A stretch of DNA of 32,670 bases from Ardenticatenaceae bacterium. GTDB taxonomy: Bacteria > Chloroflexota > Anaerolineae > Promineifilales > Promineifilaceae. Positions 14,792 to 22,353 of this stretch are shown piece by piece (position 1 is the first letter of the stretch; the number at the start of each line of letters is the position of its first letter). A program made the position numbers and the translations under genes. Under the pieces are notes generated by a model, which was given only the letters and a program-made list of their open reading frames with translations, ran no database searches and was not told where the DNA came from. The DNA lies in NCBI GenBank assembly GCA_027054335.1, contig JALUPA010000277.1:1-32670 (forward strand), read 5' to 3'.

Positions 14792-16654
14792 ATGGATCGG
14801 ACGGAATTTAGGCAGCGGTTGGGGGAACGGCCGTATCTCCTGGACGGTGCGATGGGGACGCAGTTGTTAGCCAAAGGCATCTCCCCGGAGCAAAACCTGG
14901 ACGGCGTAAACCTGAGTGACCCGGCGCTGGTGGCCGAGATTCACCGCGCCTACATTGACGCTGGGGCGGACATCATCGAAACCAACACCTTTGGCGCCAA
15001 CCGATATAAACTGACCGAACACGGCCTGGCGGATCGGCTGGTGGAGATTAACCAGACGGCCGTCACCATTGCCCGCCGCGTTATCGAAGGATCGTTCAAG
15101 GAAGTGCTGCTGGCCGGTTCTGTGGGGCCGTTGGGGGCGCGGCTGGCCCCGTTGGGGCGAGTGAAGCGTCACGAAGCCAGGGCTGCTTTCCGGGAGCAGA
15201 TCGAGGCGCTGGTAACGGCCGGTGTGGATTTGCTGGCTCTGGAAACCATCTCTGATTTGTGGGAAATGGAAGAAGCGGTGGCCGCTGCCCGCGCCGTTGC
15301 GCCGAATATTCCTGTTGTCGCTATGATGACCTTTACCCGCGACGACCTGACCTTGCTGGGTAACCGCCCGGACGCTGTAGCCCGTCGTCTGGCCGCCCTG
15401 GACGTAGACGTGATTGGCGTCAATTGCAGCGGCGGCCCGGCCCAGGTGCTGCGTATTACCCTGATGATGCGTCAGGTAGCCCCGGATGCGCTGCTGGCCG
15501 CTTCGCCCAATGCCGGTTGGCCGGAAGCGACGGCCGAGGGGCGGGTATTTTATCCGGCGACGCCTGATTATTATGGCAAATACGCGGTGGGGCTGACGGA
15601 AGCAGGGGCCTGTATCGTGGGGGGCTGCTGTGGTACAACAGAGGAGCATATTGCCGCCATGCGTCTGGCCCTGGATACGCCGGATTATGCGGGTGTGGAA
15701 CTGCCTCGCGTCCGGGTGGTGGAGCGGGAGGATAAAGGCACGGCCGTACCCGACGAACCCACCCAACTGGCCCAATATCTGGCTGACGGCACATTTGTCA
15801 TCACCGTAGAGATTCGGCCGCCGCGCGGCGTCTCTGCCCACCGGCTGCTGCGTGGAGCGCACATGCTTAAGGAAGCCGGGGCCAACATTCTCAACATTGC
15901 CGATACGCCGGTGGCCCAAATGCGGATGAGCGCCTGGGCCGCCGCTCATCTGGTGCAAAAAGAAGTGGGATTGGAAACGATTTTGCATTTTCCCACGCGC
16001 GGCCGAAATTTGCTGCGGGTGCAGGGGGATTTACTGGCTGCCTATGCTATGAACATTCGCAACTTGTTCGTGACGATGGGCGACCCGACCCGGATTGGCG
16101 ACTACCCGGAGGCGATGGATACGTTTGACATTGTGCCTTCCGGTCTGATTCAACTGATCAAAAAGCAGTTCAACGCGGGCGTGGATAAAGCGGGGCAGGA
16201 GATTGATCGGGCAACTAATTTTGTGGTGGGCTGCGCTCTCAGCCTGACGCCGCATGATGGGGAACGGGAGATGAAGCTGCTGCGCAAGAAGGTGCGTAAC
16301 GGGGCGGATTTTGCCCTGACGCAGCCGATTTTTGACCCACAGGCAGCCGGCACTTTTGTAGAGCGATATGAAGCGACGTATGAAGAGCCAATGATTCCCC
16401 TGATTGCCGGGATGTATCCTTTGTACAACGGCCGTAACGCTGAGTTTCTGCACAACGAAGTGCCCGGCATCATCATCCCGGAAGCGATACGGCGGCGGAT
16501 GCGCCAGGCGGAAAATTCGCAGCAGGAAGGAGTGCGTATTGCCGCGGAGATTTTGGCGGAGATACGGCCGTTTACGACCGGGGTCTACATGATGCCTGCT
16601 TTTAGCCGGTATGATTTGGTGGCGGATGTGCTGGACGTGATTCGTGATGCGTGA
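14792..16654 (+). CDS. Homocysteine S-methyltransferase / methylenetetrahydrofolate reductase fusion
   Basis: Two-domain enzyme of 620 residues, like Bacillus YitJ. Residues about 5-295 are a homocysteine methyltransferase barrel: LLDGAMGTQL, IIETNTFGANRYKL, and zinc cysteines C212 (GVNCSGG) and C279/C280 (GGCCGT). Residues about 325-620 are a MetF-type reductase barrel (VEIRPPRG, ADTPVAQMRMS, FVTMGDPTRIGDYP, ALTQPIFDP). The fusion would pair production of methyl-THF with methyl transfer for methionine recycling. ATG 14792 has AAGGAG at five bases; a GTG six bases earlier overlaps that site and is less likely. No cobalamin-binding module is present. Confidence 0.93.
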   Translation: MDRTEFRQRLGERPYLLDGAMGTQLLAKGISPEQNLDGVNLSDPALVAEIHRAYIDAGADIIETNTFGANRYKLTEHGLADRLVEINQTAVTIARRVIEGSFKEVLLAGSVGPLGARLAPLGRVKRHEARAAFREQIEALVTAGVDLLALETISDLWEMEEAVAAARAVAPNIPVVAMMTFTRDDLTLLGNRPDAVARRLAALDVDVIGVNCSGGPAQVLRITLMMRQVAPDALLAASPNAGWPEATAEGRVFYPATPDYYGKYAVGLTEAGACIVGGCCGTTEEHIAAMRLALDTPDYAGVELPRVRVVEREDKGTAVPDEPTQLAQYLADGTFVITVEIRPPRGVSAHRLLRGAHMLKEAGANILNIADTPVAQMRMSAWAAAHLVQKEVGLETILHFPTRGRNLLRVQGDLLAAYAMNIRNLFVTMGDPTRIGDYPEAMDTFDIVPSGLIQLIKKQFNAGVDKAGQEIDRATNFVVGCALSLTPHDGEREMKLLRKKVRNGADFALTQPIFDPQAAGTFVERYEATYEEPMIPLIAGMYPLYNGRNAEFLHNEVPGIIIPEAIRRRMRQAENSQQEGVRIAAEILAEIRPFTTGVYMMPAFSRYDLVADVLDVIRDA

Positions 16655-16680
16655 AAACGTGATACGATGTACGTCTTCAC
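16640..16680. terminator. Hairpin between convergent genes
   Basis: GTGAAAACGT and ACGTCTTCAC pair with one or two mismatches across about 14 bases and are followed by ATTTTTAG on the plus strand. The two flanking genes converge here with only 30 bp between stops, so it probably ends the fusion-enzyme transcript. It is made of GTGATGCGTGA-like words shared with the hairpins at 23670 and 30588. Confidence 0.55.
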
Positions 16681-16684
16681 ATTT

Positions 16685-17368
16685 TTAGGCCGGCGCGTTT
16701 TTGATTTGCAGAATCCAGCAAATACGGCCGTCATCCCCCCAGGTGACTTCCCAGACGCCTTTGCCTAACGTGCGCCGCACGCCGCCCAGCAACTTTTGCA
16801 GGCGACGGCCGTAATCCGGCAAATCCCCCTTGCTCCGCCCGAACCAGCCGGGACGAGGCAACACCGCATACCGATCACCGATTACCGAATACCGATCACT
16901 GCCAGCAGAACTGTCCGTTACGGCCGTGCCTTCCCACTGCACATCAACCATTTCCATAAAGAGTACATTGCGGGAGACGTCTTCGTAGGGGAGTACGGCC
17001 GTCCAGATTTGGCTGAGAGCCTCTGATAAAGCCAATGCGTCGTCTGGCTGAATGTTTAGATGGGCTTGGCCGGGGATATTTTTGGGGAAGCAGGAGCGGA
17101 TAGCTACAGGTTTATCGAGGCGGGGGAAGCGGACGGTTTTATAGAGCAACTCCATCAAGGCGGCCGGATCGGGGATGATGATGGTGTTATTTTCCTCCCG
17201 TACCATCCTCTTTTCCCAGGCCAGCCAGAAAAATAAATCCAGCAGCAAGCCGCCATTGGGAACCGGCAGTCTGGCCCGCGCCGCCTTGTCCAGCAGTCGA
17301 GGTTTGTCCGTCAGGTTAAATTTTCGCGTGCGCCCGGAACCAAGCCAGACGAAATGTGAATTTATCAT
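16685..17368 (-). CDS. Short PEP-synthase-like ATP-grasp protein
   Basis: 227 residues that resemble a trimmed N-terminal nucleotide-binding region of PEP synthase/pyruvate phosphate dikinase: FNLTDKPRLLDKAARARLPVPNGGLLL at the start, VAIRSCFP where the family has a VAVRSS motif, VLFMEMVDVQWEGTAV, and a C-terminal VWEVTWGDDGRICWILQIKNAP like the family's QDIEWA..LYLLQ. The phosphohistidine and PEP domains are absent, so the full PEP reaction is excluded unless partners exist. A stretch near residue 157-168 (DRYSVIGDRYAV) is encoded by reiterated ACCGAT words and looks like a repeat insertion. No clear ribosome site; TAAACT lies 10 bases before ATG, so it may be near-leaderless. The homology is inferred from motifs only. 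Confidence 0.6.
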   Translation of the reverse strand: MINSHFVWLGSGRTRKFNLTDKPRLLDKAARARLPVPNGGLLLDLFFWLAWEKRMVREENNTIIIPDPAALMELLYKTVRFPRLDKPVAIRSCFPKNIPGQAHLNIQPDDALALSEALSQIWTAVLPYEDVSRNVLFMEMVDVQWEGTAVTDSSAGSDRYSVIGDRYAVLPRPGWFGRSKGDLPDYGRRLQKLLGGVRRTLGKGVWEVTWGDDGRICWILQIKNAPA

Positions 17369-17407
17369 AACGGGTGAGAGTTTACTGAAAAATGCCCGGG
17401 TTGTACA

Positions 17408-17448
17408 GTGACAGGACTGTTTTCGCTCCCTATAAAACAGGATATAAT
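17408..17448 (+). promoter_or_regulatory. Promoter region of the aldehyde dehydrogenase operon
   Basis: GTGACA (17408-17413) and TATAAA (17431-17436) are 17 bp apart. A perfect TATAAT (17443-17448) follows but has only a weak -35 (TTTCGC). Either would give a leader of about 90 nt before ATG 17544. Confidence 0.45.
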
Positions 17449-17543
17449 ATGAGCGGCAGGGGAGGAATCAATTTCGCCTTTTGCTTCTCATCCTGCAACT
17501 TTTCAATTTTGCCCCACAAGTTTCCTTTCGGAGGTTCATTAAA

Positions 17544-19106
17544 ATGAGTGAAAAAAAGAAGTTTAAGGTTACTTATTCTACGTTAGCCAGCCCTGATCCG
17601 TTGCTGCATCAATATTATGATGCAGCTGTGATCGAGGCTAAGGCTGGTTTTGGTAAGACTTTCCCCATGCTGATTGGCGGCGAAAAGCGTTTTGCGGAAA
17701 AAACCTTTGCCAAGACCAGTCCCATTGACACGGATATGGTCATGGGCTATTTCCAGTATGGCTCTGAACAGGATGCGCATGACGCTATTGCCGCGGCCCG
17801 CGCCGCTTTCCCCGGCTGGCGAGATACGCCCTGGCAGGAGCGGGTGGCTATCATGCGCAAAGCCGCCGATCTGATTAGCGACCGTCTGTTCCACATGGCG
17901 GCCGTAATGAGTATAGAAATCGGCAAGAATCGGTTGGAGGCGTTGGGCGACGTGGAGGAAACGGCTGATCTCATCCGCTATAACTGCGATGCGCTGGAGA
18001 AGAACGAGGGATATATACGGCCGTTACTCTCCGAGAGCGAACGCCACCACAATCGCAGCGTCCTTAAGCCGTATGGCGTTTGGGTAGTCATCTCCCCCTT
18101 CAACTTTCCGGCGGCGCTGGCCGGCGGGCCGTCCGGCGCCGCGCTGGTAGCCGGTAACGCTGTGGTTCTCAAACCGGCCACCGACACGCCGTACACCGCC
18201 TGGCTGCTGGCCGAATGTTTCCGGGATGCGGGCGTGCCGGACGGCGTTTTCAACTACATTACCGGCAGCGGTCGTGTTGTCGGCCAGACGTTGCTGGACG
18301 ATCCGGAGGTGGATGGCGTGACCTTTACCGGCAGCTATGACGTAGGGATGCACATTTTGCGCCAGTTTGCCCAGGGTAAATATCCCCGCCCGGTCATTGC
18401 TGAAATGGGCGGCAAAAATCCGGTCATCATCAGCAAAAACGCCGATCTGGACAAGGCGGCGATGGGTGTGATGCGCTCCGCGTTTGGCTTGCAGGGACAA
18501 AAATGCTCGGCCGCTTCCCGCGTCTACGTCCATCAGGAGGTGAAAGACCCCTTCATGGAAAAACTGCTGGGCCTGACGGAACAGATCAACGTAGGCGATC
18601 CGACGGACAAGGCGAACTGGATGGGGCCGGTAGCCAACAAGGGTGCTTATGAAGATTACCAGCGTTACGTGGCGGATTTGAGGGAACACGGCCGTATTAT
18701 CTACGGCGGCGAGACGCTGCCCGGCAACGGTTACTACGTGGCCCCGACCATCGTGGACGACCTGCCGCTGGATCATCCCTTGTGGAAAGAAGAAATGTTC
18801 CTGCCCATCGTCACCATCGCTCCCTTTGAGAAGCTGGAAGACGCCATGACCTGGGCCAACGACGTAGATTACGGGCTGACGGCCGGATTCTTCAGTGAGG
18901 ATGACGAGGAAATTCAATGGTGGCTGGATAATATTGAAGCTGGCGTCTTGTACGTCAACCGGGCCAGCGGCGCGACGACCGGCGCGTGGCCGGGTTACCA
19001 ATCCTTCGGCGGCTGGAAAGGCAGCGGCTCCACCGGCAAGGCGGCCGGCAGCTTCTACTACCTGCCCCAGTACATGCACGAACAAAGCCAGACGATTGTG
19101 GATTAG
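17544..19106 (+). CDS. pruA: 1-pyrroline-5-carboxylate (glutamate-semialdehyde) dehydrogenase
   Basis: NAD-dependent aldehyde dehydrogenase, 520 residues, typical for the P5C dehydrogenase branch. N187 (SPFNFP), K210 (VVLKPA), the TFTGS nucleotide loop, E287 (AEMGGKNP) and catalytic C321 (GQKCSAASRVYV) are all present. The C-terminal WPGYQSFGGWKGSGSTGKAAG is characteristic of PruA/RocA. It would oxidise glutamate semialdehyde to glutamate in proline or ornithine breakdown. ATG 17544 is chosen because CGGAGGT lies eight bases upstream; the frame is open for 21 more codons. It heads the long co-directional run with CoA transferase and aminotransferase genes. Confidence 0.88.
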   Translation: MSEKKKFKVTYSTLASPDPLLHQYYDAAVIEAKAGFGKTFPMLIGGEKRFAEKTFAKTSPIDTDMVMGYFQYGSEQDAHDAIAAARAAFPGWRDTPWQERVAIMRKAADLISDRLFHMAAVMSIEIGKNRLEALGDVEETADLIRYNCDALEKNEGYIRPLLSESERHHNRSVLKPYGVWVVISPFNFPAALAGGPSGAALVAGNAVVLKPATDTPYTAWLLAECFRDAGVPDGVFNYITGSGRVVGQTLLDDPEVDGVTFTGSYDVGMHILRQFAQGKYPRPVIAEMGGKNPVIISKNADLDKAAMGVMRSAFGLQGQKCSAASRVYVHQEVKDPFMEKLLGLTEQINVGDPTDKANWMGPVANKGAYEDYQRYVADLREHGRIIYGGETLPGNGYYVAPTIVDDLPLDHPLWKEEMFLPIVTIAPFEKLEDAMTWANDVDYGLTAGFFSEDDEEIQWWLDNIEAGVLYVNRASGATTGAWPGYQSFGGWKGSGSTGKAAGSFYYLPQYMHEQSQTIVD

Positions 19107-19107
19107 A

Positions 19108-19170
19108 GATTGGGAGATTGGGAGATTGGCGATTGGCGTAATCTCCAATCTCTAATCTCCAATCTCCAAA
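19108..19170. repeat. Reiterated-word hairpin between pruA and gctA
   Basis: The left arm repeats GAGATTGG with 8-9 bp steps (four times with variants); the right arm repeats its complement CCAATCTC. The arms meet near 19138. It leaves gctA with no visible ribosome site, since the ATG follows the right arm by about eight bases. Confidence 0.8.
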
Positions 19171-19177
19171 TTACCTT

Positions 19178-20095
19178 ATGAACAACAAACTTTGCACCAT
19201 GCAGGAGGCGGTAAGCTACTTTGTGGCCGACGGCGTATCGGTGGCGATTGAGGGGTTTACCGCTTTTATTGGTTTTGCGGCTGCTCACGAGATTATCCGG
19301 CAGCAGCGGCGGGAGCTGACGCTGATCCGTATGACGCCGGATTTGGTGTATGACCAGATGATTGCCGCGGGTACGGCGCGGAAGTTAATTTTTAGCTATC
19401 TGGGCAATCCGGGTGTGGGCAGTTTGCATTGTGTCCGGCGGGCGGTGGAGAAGGGGAGGCCACGGCCGTTGGAAGTTGAGGAATATTCCCACTTCGGCAT
19501 GGTGGGGCGGTATATTGCCGGGGCCAGCAATTTGCCCTTCTTCCCTTTGCGCAGCTACGCCGGCAGCGACATCCCCCAAGCCAACCCACGCATCAAATTT
19601 GTAGACAACCCGTATGGCGGTGACCAGATTGCCGTCGTGCCGCCTCTCCAGCCGGACGTGGCCTTTATCCACGCCCAACGCGCCGACGTCCAGGGCAATG
19701 TGCAGCTTTGGGGCTTGCTGGGGATGCAGAAGGAAGTGGCTTTTGCCGCTAAAAAGGTGGTGGTGGTTGTGGAGGAAATTGTAGACGAGGCCGTTATCCG
19801 CCATGACCCGAACCGCACGCTCATCCCCGGCCTGGTGGTGGATGCCGTCGTGCCTGAACCGTATGGAGCGCATCCCAGCTATGTGCAGGGATATTATGAC
19901 CGGGACAACCAGATGTATCTGGCCTGGGACAAGATTTCCCGCGACCAGGCGCAAACGGAAGCGTGGCTGGATGAGTGGGTGTACGACGTGCCCGACCGGG
20001 CGGCTTATCTGGAAAAATTGGGTCAGGAGCGATTGGCGCAGTTGGCTCCGGGTGAAATGTGGGCGGAAAGAGTGAATTACGGCCGTTACGCCTAA
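19178..20095 (+). CDS. gctA: CoA-transferase subunit A (GctA-like)
   Basis: Alpha subunit of a family I CoA transferase, 305 residues, close in layout to glutaconate CoA-transferase A. Signatures: VAIEGFTAFIGFAAAHEIIRQ near the N-terminus, a long middle region with SHFGMVGRYIAGA, then DVAFIHAQRADVQGNVQLWG, VVVEEIVDEAVIRHDPN, IPGLVVDAVVPEPYGAHPS and a C-terminal W.YDVPDRAAYLEKLG. The catalytic Glu is on subunit B, encoded 480 bp downstream at 20577. The acid substrate is not determined by sequence; with pruA and an aminotransferase nearby an amino-acid-derived acid is likely. Subunit A and B genes normally touch, so the gap with an HNH gene is unusual. The start lacks a ribosome site. Confidence 0.88.
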   Translation: MNNKLCTMQEAVSYFVADGVSVAIEGFTAFIGFAAAHEIIRQQRRELTLIRMTPDLVYDQMIAAGTARKLIFSYLGNPGVGSLHCVRRAVEKGRPRPLEVEEYSHFGMVGRYIAGASNLPFFPLRSYAGSDIPQANPRIKFVDNPYGGDQIAVVPPLQPDVAFIHAQRADVQGNVQLWGLLGMQKEVAFAAKKVVVVVEEIVDEAVIRHDPNRTLIPGLVVDAVVPEPYGAHPSYVQGYYDRDNQMYLAWDKISRDQAQTEAWLDEWVYDVPDRAAYLEKLGQERLAQLAPGEMWAERVNYGRYA

Positions 20096-20162
20096 GCCTC
20101 CCTGACGATTGACTATTTGATTACCTGACGAAAATTATTGACGGCCGTTATCCTTTCTGACT

Positions 20163-20199
20163 ACACTAAAAGCAGAAAAGTTTCTCTGAATTTTAGTGT
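20163..20199. repeat. Inverted repeat ahead of the HNH gene
   Basis: ACACTAAAA (20163-20171) pairs with TTTTAGTGT (20191-20199), with an inner CAGA/TCTG pairing. It lies in the 179-bp space between gctA and the HNH gene and could be the left edge of the inserted segment or a weak terminator. An ACGGCCGT octamer lies just upstream. Confidence 0.55.
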
Positions 20200-20274
20200 G
20201 ACTGGGTAGACAGCCGCCTTAATCTTGTGTGAATACAGCCATTGCCTGCCCGGTTTATAAAAAGGGGTACGGCC

Positions 20275-20559
20275 GTGTCTGGGCGAAAAAACAAAAAACA
20301 GTGCGTTTATTGTGGCAGCGATGGGCCGCTTTCCGTTGATCACGTTGTGCCTAAATCGCAATGGCGCAAATACCACGTCAAACGTCGGGTAATAGACAAT
20401 CCGTCAAACCGGGTAACAGCTTGCATTAAGTGCAATGGTGAAAAAGGCAGTATGTCGCCGAAAGAATGGTTTGCACTGCACCCGGAATACAAAACCCGGT
20501 TTATGCGCGAGGCAAAATATCTATCAAACGATATCAAGCGTTTAACCGGGCTTTGGTAA
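20275..20559 (+). CDS. Small HNH endonuclease
   Basis: Free-standing HNH nuclease of 94 residues starting at GTG 20275, with AAGGGG seven bases upstream. Zinc ribbon C10-x2-C13, catalytic DH at 22-23 (SVDHVVPKS), and C50-x2-C53-N54-x2-K57 complete the HNH pattern. Basic residues are frequent, as for DNA binding. It lies between the two subunits of one CoA transferase, 17 bp before gctB, so it is a likely insertion by a homing-type or otherwise mobile gene. Its target is not known. Restriction, homing and repair roles are all possible from the fold. Confidence 0.87.
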   Translation: MSGRKNKKQCVYCGSDGPLSVDHVVPKSQWRKYHVKRRVIDNPSNRVTACIKCNGEKGSMSPKEWFALHPEYKTRFMREAKYLSNDIKRLTGLW

Positions 20560-20576
20560 TAAATACAGAGGGAAAA

Positions 20577-21335
20577 ATGGATTTTACGCCATCAGAATTG
20601 ATGATAGTCAACGCCTCCCGCGCTCTGGAAGGGAGCCGGGTGGTTTTTGTGGGGGTAGGGCTGCCTAACATTGCCTGCAACCTGGCGCGGCGCAGCCATT
20701 CGCCGCAAATGGAACTGGTCTACGAGAGCGGCGTCTTTGGGGCGCATCCGGCCCGGCTGCCCCTCTCCATTGGCGACCCGACGCTGGTCAGCGACGCCAC
20801 CTCCGTCACCAGTATGGCCGACCTGTTCATGCTCTACTTGCAGGGCGGGCTGGTGGACGCTGCTTTGCTCGGCGGAGCGCAGATTGATAAATACGGCAAT
20901 CTGAACACCACGGTTATCGGCGATTACGCGCAGCCCAAAGTGCGCCTGCCCGGTTCCGGCGGGGCGTGCGAGATTGCCACCAACGCCAAAAAAACCGTGA
21001 TGATTATGCGTCTGAAGCGGCGCGCTTTTGTGGAGAAGCTGGATTTTGTCACCAGTCCCGGCCATCTGGACGGGGGAAATGCCCGCGCCCAACTCGGCTT
21101 GCCGGGGGGTGGCCCGCAGCTAGTTATTACGGATCGAGCCTTGTTTGATTTTGCCAATGATGACCACGAGATGACGTTGCTTGAGGTGGCGCCGGGGGAA
21201 ACGGCCGTATCCATCCAAAACGACGTCGGCTGGCCCCTGCGCGTCTCCCCCAACCTGCGGGAAATGACCCCGCCCACGGCCGAAGAACTGGCCATCATCC
21301 GCCAGCAGCTTGACCCGGAAGGGTTATATCGGTAA
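20577..21335 (+). CDS. gctB: CoA-transferase subunit B (GctB-like)
   Basis: Beta subunit of the same CoA transferase, 252 residues. The catalytic Glu is in VYESGVFGAHP (about residue 48), the nucleophile that forms the enzyme-CoA thioester in this family. Other marks are FVGVGLPNIACNLARR, SDATSVTSMADLFMLYLQGGLVDAALLGGAQID, LPGSGGACEIA, and FVTSPGHLDGG. ATG 20577 with AGAGGG five bases upstream is preferred; the open frame reaches back to 20466 inside the HNH gene. It must pair with subunit A at 19178. Eleven bases separate it from mntA. Confidence 0.88.
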   Translation: MDFTPSELMIVNASRALEGSRVVFVGVGLPNIACNLARRSHSPQMELVYESGVFGAHPARLPLSIGDPTLVSDATSVTSMADLFMLYLQGGLVDAALLGGAQIDKYGNLNTTVIGDYAQPKVRLPGSGGACEIATNAKKTVMIMRLKRRAFVEKLDFVTSPGHLDGGNARAQLGLPGGGPQLVITDRALFDFANDDHEMTLLEVAPGETAVSIQNDVGWPLRVSPNLREMTPPTAEELAIIRQQLDPEGLYR

Positions 21336-21346
21336 CAATACAAGGT

Positions 21347-21967
21347 ATGGATAAGAAAGCGGCAGAAAACATGGCGGATTTACAGTTGATCCAGGCCACA
21401 AGAGGCGAGGAAACAATCCTGTTTGCTGATTATCTGAGAGAATCAGGTAATGAAATGATGGATCGGAAAGTGTTGGCGCAGCAGCTAGAAGCCTGTTTTG
21501 CTGCCGATACAGATATCATCGCCGCTTATTTGTTTGGCTCGGTTGCCAAAGGAACCGCCGGGGCGCTTTCAGATGTAGATGTGGCTGTTTTACTGGATGA
21601 TGCGGTCGCCGGAACGGATTATTTTGAGCGCCGCTTGCAAATGATGGCTGATTTGACGGCCGTAACCGGCAGCAACCAAACAGACGTCATTATTCTGAAC
21701 GAGTCTCCCTTAACATTGCAATATGCCGTACTGCGAGACGGTTTGTTGCTGACTTGCCATGATGAAGAGGCCAGAGCGCGTTTTACCTGGCAGACAATTA
21801 TCCGGTATCTGGATTACCAGCCCACACTCCGGCGGTACGAACAAGCTGTTTTGGATAGAGCGGGCAGAGGAGTTTTGCTGGATGGATATAACCCCCATCG
21901 CGGCGCGGTTGAGCATTATCGCCGACAACGTAAGAAAATTAAAATCCCTGCAAACGTTAACGTATGA
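21347..21967 (+). CDS. mntA: MntA-type nucleotidyltransferase antitoxin
   Basis: 206 residues with the MNT motif GSVAKGTAGALSDVDV, i.e. GS-x10-DxD, used by MntA to add AMP units to the partner HepT. The C-terminal part (RFTWQTIIRYLDYQPTLRRYEQAVLD, GYNPHRGAVEHYRR) is typical for the MntA of HepT pairs. The first 36 residues precede the usual domain start, so ATG at 21458 or 21461 is an alternative; AAGG ahead of 21347 is weak. The 3' end overlaps hepT by 86 bases, more than the few bases usual for such pairs. The role as antitoxin rests on the family and the partner gene. Confidence 0.87.
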   Translation: MDKKAAENMADLQLIQATRGEETILFADYLRESGNEMMDRKVLAQQLEACFAADTDIIAAYLFGSVAKGTAGALSDVDVAVLLDDAVAGTDYFERRLQMMADLTAVTGSNQTDVIILNESPLTLQYAVLRDGLLLTCHDEEARARFTWQTIIRYLDYQPTLRRYEQAVLDRAGRGVLLDGYNPHRGAVEHYRRQRKKIKIPANVNV

Positions 21968-22307
21968 CGAGTTTGCCGGCGACGTTATCATCCAGGATGC
22001 TGTCGAGCGCCAGTTACAAATTGCCATTCAGGCGGCAATAGACGTGGGCAGTATGATTCTGGCTGCCGAATCTACTCAAATTCCCACAACCTACAAAGAA
22101 ATTTTTGCCCAACTGGCGGATATTGGCGTAATTCCGTCTGACTTTTCCCAAAAGTTGATGAAAATGGCTGGTTTTCGCAATGTATTGGTGCATCTTTACA
22201 CCGTCATTGACACGGAACGAGTTTATCAGTACATGCAATCTGATCTGGGCGATTTTGAATTGTTTGTCAAATATGTGGGTCAATATCTGGCCGACTATAC
22301 AGAGTAA
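21882..22307 (+). CDS. hepT: HepT-type HEPN ribonuclease toxin
   Basis: 141 residues, all helical in appearance, with the HEPN active motif R-x4-H-x-Y in FRNVLVHLYTV. In characterised pairs this RNase is silenced when MntA AMPylates the Tyr of that motif. ATG 21882 with GAGGAG about nine bases upstream gives the usual HepT length; longer in-frame starts back to 21759 lie within mntA without a site. The pair is set between gctB and the aminotransferase gene. Both key motifs are intact, so the module looks functional. Confidence 0.88.
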   Translation: MDITPIAARLSIIADNVRKLKSLQTLTYDEFAGDVIIQDAVERQLQIAIQAAIDVGSMILAAESTQIPTTYKEIFAQLADIGVIPSDFSQKLMKMAGFRNVLVHLYTVIDTERVYQYMQSDLGDFELFVKYVGQYLADYTE

Positions 22308-22310
22308 ATT

Positions 22311-22352
22311 GGCGGGATTGGGGATTAAATAAATCTCCAATCTCCAATCTCC
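22311..22352. repeat. Reiterated-word hairpin between hepT and the aminotransferase gene
   Basis: GGGATTGGGGATT pairs with AATCTCCAATCTCC across a short A/T loop. The words match those of the hairpin at 19108. The aminotransferase ATG follows two bases later without a ribosome site. Confidence 0.7.
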
Positions 22353-22353
22353 T

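Noticed and set aside
14867-15988. Minus-strand frame of over 370 codons opposite the methyltransferase fusion
   Set aside because: Low-complexity His/Arg/Gly-rich translation without motifs; antisense to a clear enzyme.
18024-19148. Long open frame on the minus strand opposite the aldehyde dehydrogenase
   Set aside because: It is fully antisense to a gene with all catalytic motifs; long antisense frames are expected at this base composition and codon use. No protein motif is present.
19108-19170. Possible short CRISPR-like array (repeated 8-9 bp words)
   Set aside because: Repeat unit is too short, there are no spacers, and the words form one hairpin.
20275-20559. HNH gene as part of a Cas9 or restriction system
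   Set aside because: It is a single small domain with no RuvC, methylase or specificity partner nearby.
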